A stretch of DNA of 64,000 nt, from the NCBI RefSeq assembly GCF_029203285.1, contig NZ_CP115669.1, positions 1,922,001 through 1,986,000 of the forward strand, written 5' to 3'. Shown in pieces: positions 31,107 through 39,932 of the stretch (positions are counted from its first letter, which is position 1; every line of letters begins with the position of its first letter). The stretch comes from Pseudomonas sp. PSE14. GTDB taxonomy: Bacteria; Pseudomonadota; Gammaproteobacteria; Pseudomonadales; Pseudomonadaceae. The notes under the pieces are model-generated. The model was not told where the DNA came from and ran no database searches. It was given only the letters and a program-made list of their open reading frames with translations. The translations under genes and the position numbers were made by a program.

Positions 31107-31883
31107 ATGCTGGTCGATTCCCACTGCCACCTCGATCGCCTCGATCTCGCCGCCCACGGCGGTTCGCTGGATGCCGCGCTGGACGCTGCCCGTGCGCGCG
31201 GCGTCAGCCAGTTCCTGTGCATCGGCGTCAGCGCGGACAACGCCAAGGCGGTGAAGGACCTGGCCGACCGCTACGCCGACGTGCACTGCTCGGTGGGCGT
31301 GCATCCGCTGGACCTGGAGCCGGGCGCCGCGCCGGCGCTGGACTGGCTGCTGGGAGAGCTGAGTCACCCGCGCGTGGTGGCCATCGGCGAAACCGGCCTG
31401 GATTACCACTACGAGCCCGAAGCTGCCGAACTGCAGCAGGAAGCCTTCCGCCTGCACCTGGAAGCGGCGAAGGTCACCGGCAAGCCCGTCATCGTCCACA
31501 CCCGTGAAGCCCGCGCCGACACCCTGGCGCTGCTGCGCGAGGCAGCGCTGCCGCAGGCTGGCGTGCTGCACTGCTTTACCGAGGACTGGGAGATGGCCAA
31601 AGCGGCGCTGGATATCGGCTTCTACATCTCCCTGTCGGGCATCGTCACCTTCCGCAATGCCGAGCAGCTGCGTGAGGTGGCGCGCCAGGTGCCAGTGGAT
31701 CGCCTGCTGGTGGAAACCGATTCACCGTACCTCGCCCCGGTGCCGCACCGTGGCAAGCCGAACCTGCCGGAGTATGTGCGCGAAGTGGCCGAGTACCTGG
31801 CCGTGCTGCGCGGCGTGAGCTTCGAGACCCTGGCCGAGCAGACCACCGCCAACTTCCGCCGGTTGTTCCCGCTGGCAAAGTGA
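31107..31883 (+). CDS. tatD: TatD-family metal-dependent DNase
   Basis: 258-aa TIM-barrel hydrolase, cytoplasmic, YcfH/TatD type. Metal ligands in VDSHCHLDRL, GETGLDYHYE, VIVHTREA, HCFTEDWE and ETDSPYLAPVPHRGKPN. Such enzymes have 3'-5' exonuclease activity on DNA and are tied to repair of oxidative damage. SD GGAGAG precedes ATG. As in E. coli (ycfH), it follows holB. Confidence 0.92.
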   Translation: MLVDSHCHLDRLDLAAHGGSLDAALDAARARGVSQFLCIGVSADNAKAVKDLADRYADVHCSVGVHPLDLEPGAAPALDWLLGELSHPRVVAIGETGLDYHYEPEAAELQQEAFRLHLEAAKVTGKPVIVHTREARADTLALLREAALPQAGVLHCFTEDWEMAKAALDIGFYISLSGIVTFRNAEQLREVARQVPVDRLLVETDSPYLAPVPHRGKPNLPEYVREVAEYLAVLRGVSFETLAEQTTANFRRLFPLAK

Positions 31884-31927
31884 TCCCGGGCGCCGATCAC
31901 GGCTGTTCGATTACAAAAATCGCGCGC

Positions 31928-32050
31928 AAAAAAAACCCGGGTTCTGGGGGATGAATCCGGGTCAAGACCATTAGGAGTGTAACAATAAGGTACGCGATCC
32001 TCGGTACCTTCACCGGCGGGGCACTTGGGGGGAGATGCCGCGCACCGGTA
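31928..32050 (-). ncRNA. rgsA: Small RNA RgsA (predicted)
   Basis: The gap between tatD and the next gene matches the location of the sRNA gene rgsA beside the tatD homologue PA2959. On the minus strand an extended -10 like that used by sigma-S (CCAATACTTA, hexamer at 32062-32057) would start transcription near 32050. ACCCGG / CCGGGT (31962-31957 and 31940-31935) followed by T8 forms an intrinsic terminator ending about 31928. The resulting ~123-nt RNA agrees with the ~120 nt reported for RgsA, a RpoS-dependent, oxidative-stress sRNA. The RNA itself was identified by location, size and signals, not by sequence match. Confidence 0.7.
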
Positions 32051-32146
32051 TCTGTAAGTATTGGTCAAGATGACGCGGCTGCCACAGGGGGCCGGGTGTT
32101 TTTTAAACGGATTTGGAATACATCACAGCGGGCTGAGCACCTGGGC

Positions 32147-33280
32147 TCATTCCTGCGCCATTCCGGCGATCAATGCCAGGGTCTCCTCGATCACCTTTTC
32201 CGTCGTATAGAAGTGCGGCGAGAAGCGAATGCCGGCACCGCGTTGGATGCACACCACCTGTTCGGCGCGCAGGCGCTCCAGTAGCCGGGCATTGTCCCAG
32301 CCGGCCAGGCTGAAGGTCAGGATGCCCGCGCGCCGGCTCGGATTCAGCGGGCTGTGCAGCGTCGCGCCGGAAATCCGCGCCAGTCCGTCCTGCAACTGCT
32401 GCACTCGCTCCCCAACCAGGGCGCCGACCTTCTCCATGCCAACCTCTTCCAGCAGGCTCAGGCTGGCGTCGAGCGCCACGGCGCCGAGCATGTTCGGGCT
32501 GCCGCACTCGAAGCGCCGCGCGCTGCGCGCCGGCTGCCAGTGGTCCAGATCGTAGTTGCCGGCGTTTTCCAGCATGTGCCAGCCGTACTCCTGCAGCGCC
32601 AGTTGTTCCCGTTCGGCGGCGCGGCAATAGAACACGCCGAGGCCTTCCGGGCCGAGCATCCACTTGTGGCCGTCGGCCATGGCGAAGGCACAGTCATAGG
32701 CCTGGACATCGAAGGGTAGGGCGCCGAGCTGCTGGATGGCGTCGATGCAGAACAGCACGTCGCGCTGGCGACAGCCGGCGCCGAGTCGCTCCAGGTCCAT
32801 GCGCAGGCCGCTGGCGTACTGCACCGCGCTGATCGACAGCAGGCGTGTGCGCGGGCCGCAGGCGGCAAGCAGGTCACCCTCGGGATCGGTGCCGTTCAGG
32901 CTGACCTGGACGACCTCGACACCCTTGGGCTTGAGCGCTTCCCAGACGATCCGGTTGGAGGGAAATTCCTGGTCGCTGATCACCACCTGGTCGCCGGCGC
33001 GCCAGTCCAGGCCGAAGGCGACGAACGACAATGCCTCGGAGGTGTTCTTCACCAGTGCGATATCGCCGGTGGTCGGGGCGTTGAGCAGGCGCGCCAGGCG
33101 CTCGCGCAGGCGCTTCTCGATGGTCAGCCACTGCGGATAGTCGCGGGCGCCGAGCAGGACGTTTTCCTGGGCAAAGGCAGCTACGGCATCAGCCGCACGC
33201 TTGGGCCAGGGCGCTACAGCTGCGTGATTAAGGTAATGCAGGCCGGACTGTTGGGGAAATTCGTGGGAGAAGCTAATCAT
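32147..33280 (-). CDS. Class V aminotransferase (PLP) family protein
   Basis: 377 aa. Starts MISFSHEFPQQSGLHYLNHAAVAPWP, typical of the class V fold; KNTSEALSFVAFG binds the phosphate of PLP; IDAIQQLGALPFDV and the PLP Lys in MADGHKWMLGPEG are intact; C-terminal GIRFSPHFYTTEKVIEE. It resembles isopenicillin-N-epimerase-like and selenocysteine lyase-like enzymes; the substrate is unknown. No Cys at the usual desulfurase active-site loop was recognised. Divergent from the TetR gene with 84 bp between, so it may be that regulator's target. Confidence 0.85.
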   Translation of the reverse strand: MISFSHEFPQQSGLHYLNHAAVAPWPKRAADAVAAFAQENVLLGARDYPQWLTIEKRLRERLARLLNAPTTGDIALVKNTSEALSFVAFGLDWRAGDQVVISDQEFPSNRIVWEALKPKGVEVVQVSLNGTDPEGDLLAACGPRTRLLSISAVQYASGLRMDLERLGAGCRQRDVLFCIDAIQQLGALPFDVQAYDCAFAMADGHKWMLGPEGLGVFYCRAAEREQLALQEYGWHMLENAGNYDLDHWQPARSARRFECGSPNMLGAVALDASLSLLEEVGMEKVGALVGERVQQLQDGLARISGATLHSPLNPSRRAGILTFSLAGWDNARLLERLRAEQVVCIQRGAGIRFSPHFYTTEKVIEETLALIAGMAQE

Positions 33281-33347
33281 GTCGGATGATCCGTGCAATT
33301 TGGCGCTGAATAGGCATAATACGCGGCTTCGAATTTTGACTATTTTT

Positions 33348-33359
33348 GACCGAACAGTC
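33348..33359. promoter_or_regulatory. Candidate TetR operator
   Basis: GACCGAACAGTC, an imperfect palindrome (8 of 12 positions symmetrical) flanked by T-tracts, 5 nt before the TetR start codon in the gap shared with the divergent aminotransferase gene. Position fits autoregulation; sequence alone is weak. Confidence 0.3.
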
Positions 33360-33364
33360 TTTTT

Positions 33365-34003
33365 ATGCAGAAAGAGCCGCGCAAGGTTCGCGAATTCCGT
33401 CGTCGCGAACAGGAAATCCTCGACACCGCCCTCAAGCTGTTCCTGGAGCAGGGCGAAGACAGTGTCACGGTCGAAATGATCGCCGATGCCGTGGGTATCG
33501 GCAAAGGCACCATCTACAAGCACTTCAAGTCCAAGGCGGAGATCTACCTGCGCCTGATGCTGGACTATGAGCGCGACCTGGCGGCGCTGTTCCATTCCGA
33601 AGACGTGGCACGGGACAAGGAACGCCTGTCGCGCGCCTACTTCGAGTTCCGCATGCGCGATCCGCAGCGCTACCGCCTGTTCGACCGCCTGGAAGAAAAG
33701 GTGGTGAAGACCAGCCAGGTCCCGGAGATGGTCGAGGAGCTGCACAAGATCCGCGAATCCAACTTCGAGCGCCTGAGCCAGCTGATCAAGGAACGCATCG
33801 CGGCGGGCAAGCTGGAAGACGTGCCGGCCTACTTCCACTACTGCGCGGCCTGGGCGTTGGTGCATGGCGCCGTGGCGCTGTATCACTCGCCGTTCTGGCG
33901 CGAGGTACTGGAGGACCAGGAGGGCTTCTTCCAGTTCCTCATGGACATCGGCGTGCGCATGGGCAACAAGCGCAAGCGCGACGGCGATACACCGGCCGCC
34001 TGA
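33365..34003 (+). CDS. TetR-family transcriptional regulator
   Basis: 212 aa. N-terminal HTH: EQEILDTALKLFLEQGEDS, VTVEMIADAVGIGKGTIYKHFKSK in the standard TetR arrangement (residues about 14-60). Ligand domain of helices with LFDRLEEKVVK and CAAWALVHGAVALYHSPFW. It appears homologous to PA2957 of P. aeruginosa by gene position. No SD is seen before the ATG (T-tract), so translation may be weak or the leader very short. The ligand is unknown. Confidence 0.88.
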   Translation: MQKEPRKVREFRRREQEILDTALKLFLEQGEDSVTVEMIADAVGIGKGTIYKHFKSKAEIYLRLMLDYERDLAALFHSEDVARDKERLSRAYFEFRMRDPQRYRLFDRLEEKVVKTSQVPEMVEELHKIRESNFERLSQLIKERIAAGKLEDVPAYFHYCAAWALVHGAVALYHSPFWREVLEDQEGFFQFLMDIGVRMGNKRKRDGDTPAA

Positions 34004-34096
34004 GTCGATATTCGCACTGTCCATCGTCGCTCGTGCGACAGGGCGGCGGGTGAGGGTGGGGATATACTGAACGGGTGATCCCCACCGGAGCCGAGC

Positions 34097-35065
34097 ATGA
34101 TCGTCGACCGCCAGGGCAGGCGCTTCCGTAACCTTCGGGTCAGCCTGACCGCCGCCTGCAATTACGCCTGCACCTACTGCGTGCCGGATGGCAAGCGTCT
34201 GGTCGCCGCCCAGGACGAACTGTCGGCCGAATCCCTGGTGCGTGGCGTCGCCTACCTGATCGAAGCCGCCGGCATCGAACGCCTGCGGGTGACCGGTGGC
34301 GAGCCGCTGGTCAGTCCCAAGCTGGACACCTTCCTGCATGGCGTCAGCCGCCTCGGTCTGCAGGACATCGCCATCACCACCAACGGCCAGCTGTTGTCGA
34401 AGAAGCTGCCGTTGCTGCTGGATTGCGGTATCCGCCGTCTCAATGTTTCCCTCGATACCCTGGATGCCGATGCCTTCCGTCGTATCGCCCGTGGTGGTGA
34501 TCTGGCAACCGTGCTCAAGGGGCTCGACGAGGCTCGTGCGGCGGGCCTGAAGATCAAGCTCAACATGGTGCCGCTGCGCGGGCAGAACCTCGACCAGGTC
34601 CTGCCGCTGCTGGACTACTGCCTGGAGCACGGTTTCGAGCTGCGCTTCATCGAACTGATGCGCATGGGGCACCTGGCCCGCGACCCGAATGCCTTCAACC
34701 AGCAGTTCATCGGTATGCAGGAGCTGCTGGAGCTGATTGGTTCGCGCCACCCCTACATCCAGGCTAACGCGCCCGTGGATGCCACCGCACTGCGCTATGA
34801 AGTGCCGGGACAGGGCTTCTTCGGCGTGATCGCCAACGAAAGCGTGCCGTTCTGCCGTACCTGCTCGCGCCTGCGCCTGTCGTCCACCGGCTGGCTGCAT
34901 GGCTGCCTGTCGTCGAGCAATCGCCATTACGTCGGCGATCTTCTCGACAAACCCCGTCACCAGGCCCTGCCAGCGCTCCAGCGCCTGCTGGTGCGTGCCC
35001 TGGCGGACAAGCAGGAAGTCGCCTTCTCCGGCGGCGTCACCGTCATGAAGATCATCGGCGGCTGA
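34097..35065 (+). CDS. moaA: GTP 3',8-cyclase (MoaA), orphan copy
   Basis: Radical-SAM enzyme of the first step of molybdenum cofactor synthesis, GTP to 3',8-cyclo-H2GTP. 322 aa. N-terminal [4Fe-4S] CNYACTYC (CX3CX2C), SAM-binding VTGGEPL, C-terminal second cluster CRTC plus a Cys 13 residues later with the GTP-contacting RLR between, and the conserved terminal GG (KIIGG). All catalytic features look intact. No moaB, moaC, moaD, moaE or moeA lies in the window, so this is a separated, perhaps second, copy. A terminator hairpin follows. Confidence 0.9.
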   Translation: MIVDRQGRRFRNLRVSLTAACNYACTYCVPDGKRLVAAQDELSAESLVRGVAYLIEAAGIERLRVTGGEPLVSPKLDTFLHGVSRLGLQDIAITTNGQLLSKKLPLLLDCGIRRLNVSLDTLDADAFRRIARGGDLATVLKGLDEARAAGLKIKLNMVPLRGQNLDQVLPLLDYCLEHGFELRFIELMRMGHLARDPNAFNQQFIGMQELLELIGSRHPYIQANAPVDATALRYEVPGQGFFGVIANESVPFCRTCSRLRLSSTGWLHGCLSSSNRHYVGDLLDKPRHQALPALQRLLVRALADKQEVAFSGGVTVMKIIGG

Positions 35066-35175
35066 TCCGGGAGTTTCCGTCGGCCTCGGGCTGGAGCAGA
35101 ATGGGCGCCGCTTCGTGGCGGCGCGCGGTCATCCGGCCGATTCGCTCCTGCCCGCCGCTTGCCTGAGTCGTATTC

Positions 35176-35211
35176 CGGCCCGTGATGCTCCGCATCGCGG
35201 GCCGTTTCTTC
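35176..35211 (+). terminator. Terminator after moaA
   Basis: CGGCCCGTGATGC / GCATCGCGGGCCG (13 pairs, one G-T) over a TCC loop, followed by TTTCTT. Confidence 0.75.
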
Positions 35212-35257
35212 GCCCCATCCTCTGTCCTTGTCCGTCGCACCGCGGGAGGTTGCATTG

Positions 35258-36718
35258 ATGCAGGAACGTATCGAACTGGAACAGGGGTTCTGGTTCCTGG
35301 TGGTTGTAGCGCTGCTGTTGGTGCTGTGTCTGTGGGGCAATGGCGATATCGCTTTCCTCAGCGTCAACGAGGCGAGGCGGGCGGTCACGGTTCGCGAGAT
35401 GTACCAGGCGAACGACTGGCTGCTGCCGCACATGAACGGCGATCTGTATCTGGCGAAGCCGCCGCTCTTCTATTGGCTGGCACTGATTCCGGTGTACCTG
35501 GCGGGCGCCGTGTCGGAGTGGGCCGTGCGCTTGCCTTCGGCGCTGCTGGCGCTCGCCACGCTGGCCGGAACCTTCTACTGGGGGCGCGGGATCGGTGGGC
35601 GCGGCCTTGGGCTGTTCGCCTGCATTTTCCTGGCGGCCAACGCGGGATTCAGCCAGTTCGCCCGGCGGGCGGAAATCGAGATGGCGTTGACGGCGTTCTG
35701 CTTCCTGTCCCTGCTCAGCGCCTATGTCTACCTGTTCATCGATGGTCGTCGTCGCTGGAGCCTGCTGAGCTACGTCCTGCTTGGTTGCGCGCTGCTGACC
35801 AAGGGGCCGGTCAGCCTGCTGCTGGTGACCTTGCCGGTGCTGGTCTTCGCCCTGATCCAGCGACAGGAGCGCGCACGGTCCTACCTGTGCGACATCCCAG
35901 GCTGGCTGATCGCCCTGGCGCTGGGGGCGACCTGGTATGCCGCCGTGACCTTGCAGGAGGGCATGGATGTCTGGAAGGCGATCTTCCAGCAGGACATCGT
36001 CGAGAAGGTCAAAGGCAGCGGCGGCAGCGACCCCTGGTATGCGTACCTGCTGTATCTTGCCGGTGACTTCTTCCCGTTCTGGCTGTTGTTGTTGGCGGGG
36101 CCGCGGCAGCTGTGGCGGCAGATCAGGCAGAGCCCGCAGCTGACCCTGGCGCTTTGCGCGATTCTCGTACCGCTGATCGTTTTCTCCCTGTTCAGCGACA
36201 AGCACGCCAAGTACCTCCTGCCCACCTACCCCTGCGTTGCATTGCTGCTGGCCTACCACTGGATGCAGGTATTCGCCCGCCAGGGCGGCTGGCGGCGCAA
36301 GGCAATGCAGTGGGGGCCCCTGTTGCTGCTGTTCGGCTTTGTCGGCTTCTACACGGTACTTGAGCGCACGGTCTTCGCTTATCGATACCAGGCGTTGCCG
36401 GAAATCGCTCGGATTGCCGCGGCGCATCCCGCTCTGCCGCTCTATAGCCTCGACGTGCCGGACATGCGCCTGGTGTATTACGCAGGGCGCCCCGTCACCC
36501 GCCTGTCGGCTGATTCGGCAACCTCGACCGCTGCTGGCCTGCTGTTCGTACCCGGAAAATTGCCAGCCGCGCTGCAGGCGTCGGCGCATTGCGTCAGCGA
36601 CACGGTTCCGAAGTACCTCAGTCGCCGCAAGGAGCTGCAGGTCGTTCTGCTGGGCGGCGCCTGCGGCAGCGGGGGCGATACGGCCAAGCAGCCGATAGCG
36701 GGAAATACCCATGGCTGA
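35258..36718 (+). CDS. GT39/ArnT-like membrane glycosyltransferase
   Basis: 486 aa with about 11-12 predicted TM helices and a C-terminal soluble part (after RYQALPEIARIAA). The first large periplasmic loop contains NEARRAVTVREMYQANDW and then YLAKPPLFYWL, the pattern of polyprenyl-phosphate-dependent transferases that modify lipid A or proteins. The usual Asp of the DE motif is Asn here (N37-E38). TKGPVS follows as in the PMT_2 family. ATG at 35258 has GGGAGG 9 nt upstream. No arn operon is nearby; the donor and acceptor are unknown. Confidence 0.82.
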   Translation: MQERIELEQGFWFLVVVALLLVLCLWGNGDIAFLSVNEARRAVTVREMYQANDWLLPHMNGDLYLAKPPLFYWLALIPVYLAGAVSEWAVRLPSALLALATLAGTFYWGRGIGGRGLGLFACIFLAANAGFSQFARRAEIEMALTAFCFLSLLSAYVYLFIDGRRRWSLLSYVLLGCALLTKGPVSLLLVTLPVLVFALIQRQERARSYLCDIPGWLIALALGATWYAAVTLQEGMDVWKAIFQQDIVEKVKGSGGSDPWYAYLLYLAGDFFPFWLLLLAGPRQLWRQIRQSPQLTLALCAILVPLIVFSLFSDKHAKYLLPTYPCVALLLAYHWMQVFARQGGWRRKAMQWGPLLLLFGFVGFYTVLERTVFAYRYQALPEIARIAAAHPALPLYSLDVPDMRLVYYAGRPVTRLSADSATSTAAGLLFVPGKLPAALQASAHCVSDTVPKYLSRRKELQVVLLGGACGSGGDTAKQPIAGNTHG

Positions 36719-36824
36719 ACTGCGGCCGGGGCTCGCGAGCGCTGTAGCCGTGCTTGCGGGTGGCGCGGAATCTGCATCCTGCGGTCGAGTGCCGGTTTCT
36801 CGACACCGGCCGTGGAGACAAGAG

Positions 36825-37436
36825 ATGCGCACCCTTCTGGCGATCTTCGCCATGGCAGCCCTGGCAGGCTGCATGACGCCCAGCGACATGGCTGAACGCA
36901 CCGGCTATTACGCGGGTGATGCCGGCTTCCTCGACCACAGCCAGACTCGTCGCACGGGGAACTGGCGCCTGCAGCCGGACTCGTTCATCTACATCGCCCA
37001 GGGGCCTTTCGTGCCGCCCGGTCATGCTTATGCGCAGCCGAACGTGGTGGCAGAGGAGGCGTTCAAGGGCTTCGTCGAGTATTTCCCGATGGTGCGGCGC
37101 GCCCAGGGGCCGTTGGGGCTTGAGGGGGCGATGCAGGAGGCGCGGGCGGTGGGCGCCAACTACCTGCTCTATACCCGCTTCGCCCGCGGGGAGGACAATG
37201 TCGGCAGCTACGAAGAGTATGAAGATACCGACAACGCCGTGGGACGCGACCGCAGCGTGATCCAGGTGATGCTGATCGAAACCGCCAACCGCTATCTGGT
37301 GGACAGTGCCACTATCCGCAGTCGTGGCGGTTTTCTGACATTCTATGATGCCAAGCCCGACGACCTGATCGGGCCGCCGCTGGAAGAGTACGCCCGCAGC
37401 CTGCTGGGGGTGAGGACGCACGAGGAGTACCAATGA
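36825..37436 (+). CDS. Outer-membrane-type lipoprotein (DUF4823-like)
   Basis: 203 aa. Signal peptide [16 protein letters not shown] with lipobox LAGC (Cys16) and Met at +2, which does not signal inner-membrane retention. The mature part holds [37 protein letters not shown] and [20 protein letters not shown], resembling DUF4823 proteins. The start is taken at 36825 because it opens the signal peptide; the frame extends to an ATG at 36711 that overlaps the glycosyltransferase stop. ATGA overlap with the next gene. Confidence 0.82.
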   Translation: MRTLLAIFAMAALAGCMTPSDMAERTGYYAGDAGFLDHSQTRRTGNWRLQPDSFIYIAQGPFVPPGHAYAQPNVVAEEAFKGFVEYFPMVRRAQGPLGLEGAMQEARAVGANYLLYTRFARGEDNVGSYEEYEDTDNAVGRDRSVIQVMLIETANRYLVDSATIRSRGGFLTFYDAKPDDLIGPPLEEYARSLLGVRTHEEYQ

Positions 37437-38011
37437 CCGACCCCCTGACTAATCCGGAGCGTGCCGGCAACCTGCTGGCGCAGATTCCCGCCACCCAGGG
37501 CAAGGGGCTGCCGCCGGTGCACCTGTGGAACCCGGACTGCTGCGGCGACATCGACATGCGCATCGCCCGCGATGGCACCTGGTATTACCTGGGTACGCCG
37601 ATCGGACGCAAGCCGATGGTGCGGTTGTTCTCCACCATCATCCGCCGCGATGGCGACGACTACTTCCTGGTCACGCCGGTGGAGAAGTGCGGGATCACGG
37701 TCGACGACGCGCCGTTCGTCGCAATCAGCCTGGTTGTAGAGGGGGAGGGGGAGCAGCAGGTGCTGCGCTTCACCACCAACGTCGAGGATGAAGTGGTGGC
37801 CGATGCCGCGCATCCGATTCGCGTGGAACTCGACCCGCAGACCCAGGAGCCGTCGCCCTACGTGCTGGTGCGGGTGAATCTGGAAGCGCTGATCCATCGC
37901 AACGTGTTCTATCAACTGGTCGAGCTGGCCGTCAGCCGCGAAATCGAGGGGCGGGAATGGCTGGGTGTATGGAGTTCGGGAGAGTTCTTCCCCATCGCTC
38001 CACAGCCGTGA
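37433..38011 (+). CDS. DUF1285 family protein
   Basis: 192 aa, no signal peptide or TM segment. Contains [46 protein letters not shown] split across the usual DUF1285 core, and a C-terminal [19 protein letters not shown] conserved proteobacterial family of unknown function. Translationally coupled to the lipoprotein gene by ATGA. Followed by a bidirectional terminator shared with the convergent ETF-QO gene. Confidence 0.85.
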   Translation: MTDPLTNPERAGNLLAQIPATQGKGLPPVHLWNPDCCGDIDMRIARDGTWYYLGTPIGRKPMVRLFSTIIRRDGDDYFLVTPVEKCGITVDDAPFVAISLVVEGEGEQQVLRFTTNVEDEVVADAAHPIRVELDPQTQEPSPYVLVRVNLEALIHRNVFYQLVELAVSREIEGREWLGVWSSGEFFPIAPQP

Positions 38012-38083
38012 CTCCATAGTCTGAACGAGTCTGGTAGTTCTTTTTTGAGTCTGCTACACGCCCGCCGCCATGGGCATGAGGCC

Positions 38084-38115
38084 AAAAAAAGGCTCCCGAA
38101 TGGGAGCCTTTTTCA
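38084..38115. terminator. Bidirectional terminator, DUF1285 / ETF-QO
   Basis: AAAAAGGCTCCC / GGGAGCCTTTTT with a GAAT loop; A- and T-tracts on both sides make it usable from both convergent genes. Confidence 0.9.
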
Positions 38116-38129
38116 TTACCGCCAACGTA

Positions 38130-39785
38130 TTACATGTTGGGGTAGTTCGGACCGCCGGTACCTTCCGGTGCCACCCAGGTGATGTTCTGGGCCGGGTCCT
38201 TGATGTCGCAGGTCTTGCAGTGTACGCAGTTCTGGGCGTTGATCTGGAAGCGCTTGCTGCCGTCGTCGTTGCTCACCACTTCGTACACGCCGGCCGGGCA
38301 GTAACGCTGCGCGGGCTCGTCGTAGAGCGGCAGGTTCTTGCCAACCGGGACGCTCGGGTCGGTCAGGCGCAGGTGGATCGGCTGGTCTTCCTCGTGGTTG
38401 GTGTTGGAGAGGAACACCGAGGACAGCTTGTCGAAGCTGATCTTGCCGTCTGGCTTGGGGTAATCGATCTTCGGCGCTTCGCTGGCCTTTTTCAGGGTGG
38501 CGTAGTCCGGAGTCGTGTCGTGCAGGGTGACCGGAATCTTGCCGCCGAAGATGTTCTGGTCGATGAAGTTGAACGCACCGCCACCGATGGCGCCGAACTT
38601 GTGGATGGCCGCGCCGAAGTTGCGGCTGCGGAACAGCTCGTCGTACAGCCAGCTGCCCTTGAACGCGTCGACGTAGTTGGTCAGCTCGTCACCGCCCTCG
38701 CGGCCGGCGGCCAAGGCTTCTGCAACAGCGTCAGCGGCCAGCATGCCGGACTTCATGGCGGTGTGGCTGCCCTTGATCTTGGCGAAGTTCAGGGTGCCCA
38801 GATCGCAACCGATCAGCGCGCCGCCCGGGAATACCATCTTCGGCAGCGAGTTCAGGCCGCCCTTGCAGATGGCGCGAGCGCCGTAGGCCACGCGCTTGCC
38901 GCCTTCCAGGTACTGCTTGATCACCGGGTGGTGCTTGTAACGCTGGAACTCGTCGAACGGCGACAGGTGCGGGTTGGTGTAGGACAGGTCGATGATCAGG
39001 CCGACCACCACCTGGTTGTTCTCCAGGTGATAGAGGAAGGAGCCACCCGGGTTCTCGTCGTTCAGCGGCCAGCCGGCGGTGTGCACCACCAGACCCTGCT
39101 CGTGCTTGGCCGGGTCGATGTCCCAGATTTCCTTGATGCCGATGCCGTAGTGCTGGGCGTCGGCTTCGCTGTCGAGCTTGTACTTCTTGATCAATTGCTT
39201 GCCGATGTGGCCACGGCAGCCTTCGGCGAACAGGGTGTACTTGGCGCGCAGTTCCATGCCGGGGGTGTAGTAACCCTCTTTCGGATTGCCTTCGCGGTCG
39301 ACGCCCAGATCACCGGTGATGATGCCGCGCACCACGCCATTCTCGTCGATCAGCGCTTCCTGGGCGGCGAAGCCCGGGTAGATCTCGACGCCCAGGCCTT
39401 CGGCCTGCTGGGCCAGCCAGCGGCACAGGTTGCCCAGGGAGATGATGTAGTTGCCTTCGTTGTGCATGGTCTTGGGCACGAAGAAGTTCGGCACCTTGGC
39501 CGCCGCTTCCGGGCTCTTCAGCACATAGATGTCGTCACGCTTGACCGGGGTGTTCAGCGGCGCTTCGAGCTCTTTCCAGTTGGGGAACAGCTCGTTCAGC
39601 GCGCGGGGCTCGAACACGGCGCCGGAGAGGATGTGGGCGCCCACTTCGGAACCCTTCTCGACCACACAGACGCTGATTTCCTGACCGGCGTCGGCGGCCT
39701 TCTGCTTCAGTCGGCAAGCGGCGGACAGACCGGCAGGGCCGGCGCCGACGATGACGACGTCGAATTCCATAAATTCGCGTTCCAC
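38130..39785 (-). CDS. Electron transfer flavoprotein-ubiquinone oxidoreductase
   Basis: Passes electrons from reduced ETF to the quinone pool at the inner membrane, draining acyl-CoA dehydrogenases. 551 aa, normal. FAD motif VVIVGAGPAGLSAA, quinone/membrane region GGKRVAYGARAICKGG, and the C-terminal 4Fe-4S ferredoxin part CPAG...CVHCKTCDIKDP. GTG at 39785 is chosen: AGGAGAG lies 8 nt upstream and it gives the 551-aa form. Divergent from etfBA with a shared control region. It should serve AtuD of the terpene cluster as well as fatty-acid oxidation. Confidence 0.95.
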   Translation of the reverse strand: MEREFMEFDVVIVGAGPAGLSAACRLKQKAADAGQEISVCVVEKGSEVGAHILSGAVFEPRALNELFPNWKELEAPLNTPVKRDDIYVLKSPEAAAKVPNFFVPKTMHNEGNYIISLGNLCRWLAQQAEGLGVEIYPGFAAQEALIDENGVVRGIITGDLGVDREGNPKEGYYTPGMELRAKYTLFAEGCRGHIGKQLIKKYKLDSEADAQHYGIGIKEIWDIDPAKHEQGLVVHTAGWPLNDENPGGSFLYHLENNQVVVGLIIDLSYTNPHLSPFDEFQRYKHHPVIKQYLEGGKRVAYGARAICKGGLNSLPKMVFPGGALIGCDLGTLNFAKIKGSHTAMKSGMLAADAVAEALAAGREGGDELTNYVDAFKGSWLYDELFRSRNFGAAIHKFGAIGGGAFNFIDQNIFGGKIPVTLHDTTPDYATLKKASEAPKIDYPKPDGKISFDKLSSVFLSNTNHEEDQPIHLRLTDPSVPVGKNLPLYDEPAQRYCPAGVYEVVSNDDGSKRFQINAQNCVHCKTCDIKDPAQNITWVAPEGTGGPNYPNM

Positions 39786-39869
39786 TATCGATCTCTCCTG
39801 AATCAAGGCTCTGGGCATATTTTGTAGGTATTGGGATGGGCGTGCCCCCACCCGGTAAGAGCGGGGCGC

Positions 39870-39899
39870 ATTATAGCTAGACCTGTTGCTATATCTAAA
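39870..39899 (-). promoter_or_regulatory. Promoter of the ETF-QO gene
   Basis: On the minus strand TTTAGA (39899-39894), 18-nt spacer, TATAAT (39875-39870, exact consensus). Leader of about 75 nt to the GTG. Confidence 0.6.
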
Positions 39900-39918
39900 C
39901 CCCTTATCGAGCGCAATA

Positions 39919-39932
39919 CAAACGTTTGTTTG
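39919..39932. promoter_or_regulatory. PsrA-type operator
   Basis: CAAAC-GTTT-GTTTG matches the reported PsrA box (G/C)AAAC-N2-4-GTTT(G/C) exactly. It abuts the -35 of etfBA and lies upstream of the ETF-QO promoter. PsrA is a TetR regulator released by long-chain fatty acids that controls fatty-acid oxidation genes in pseudomonads. Confidence 0.65.

Noticed and set aside
36711..36824. N-terminal extension of the DUF4823-like lipoprotein
   Set aside because: An upstream in-frame ATG exists, but the extension is low-complexity and would bury the signal peptide and lipobox that start at 36825.
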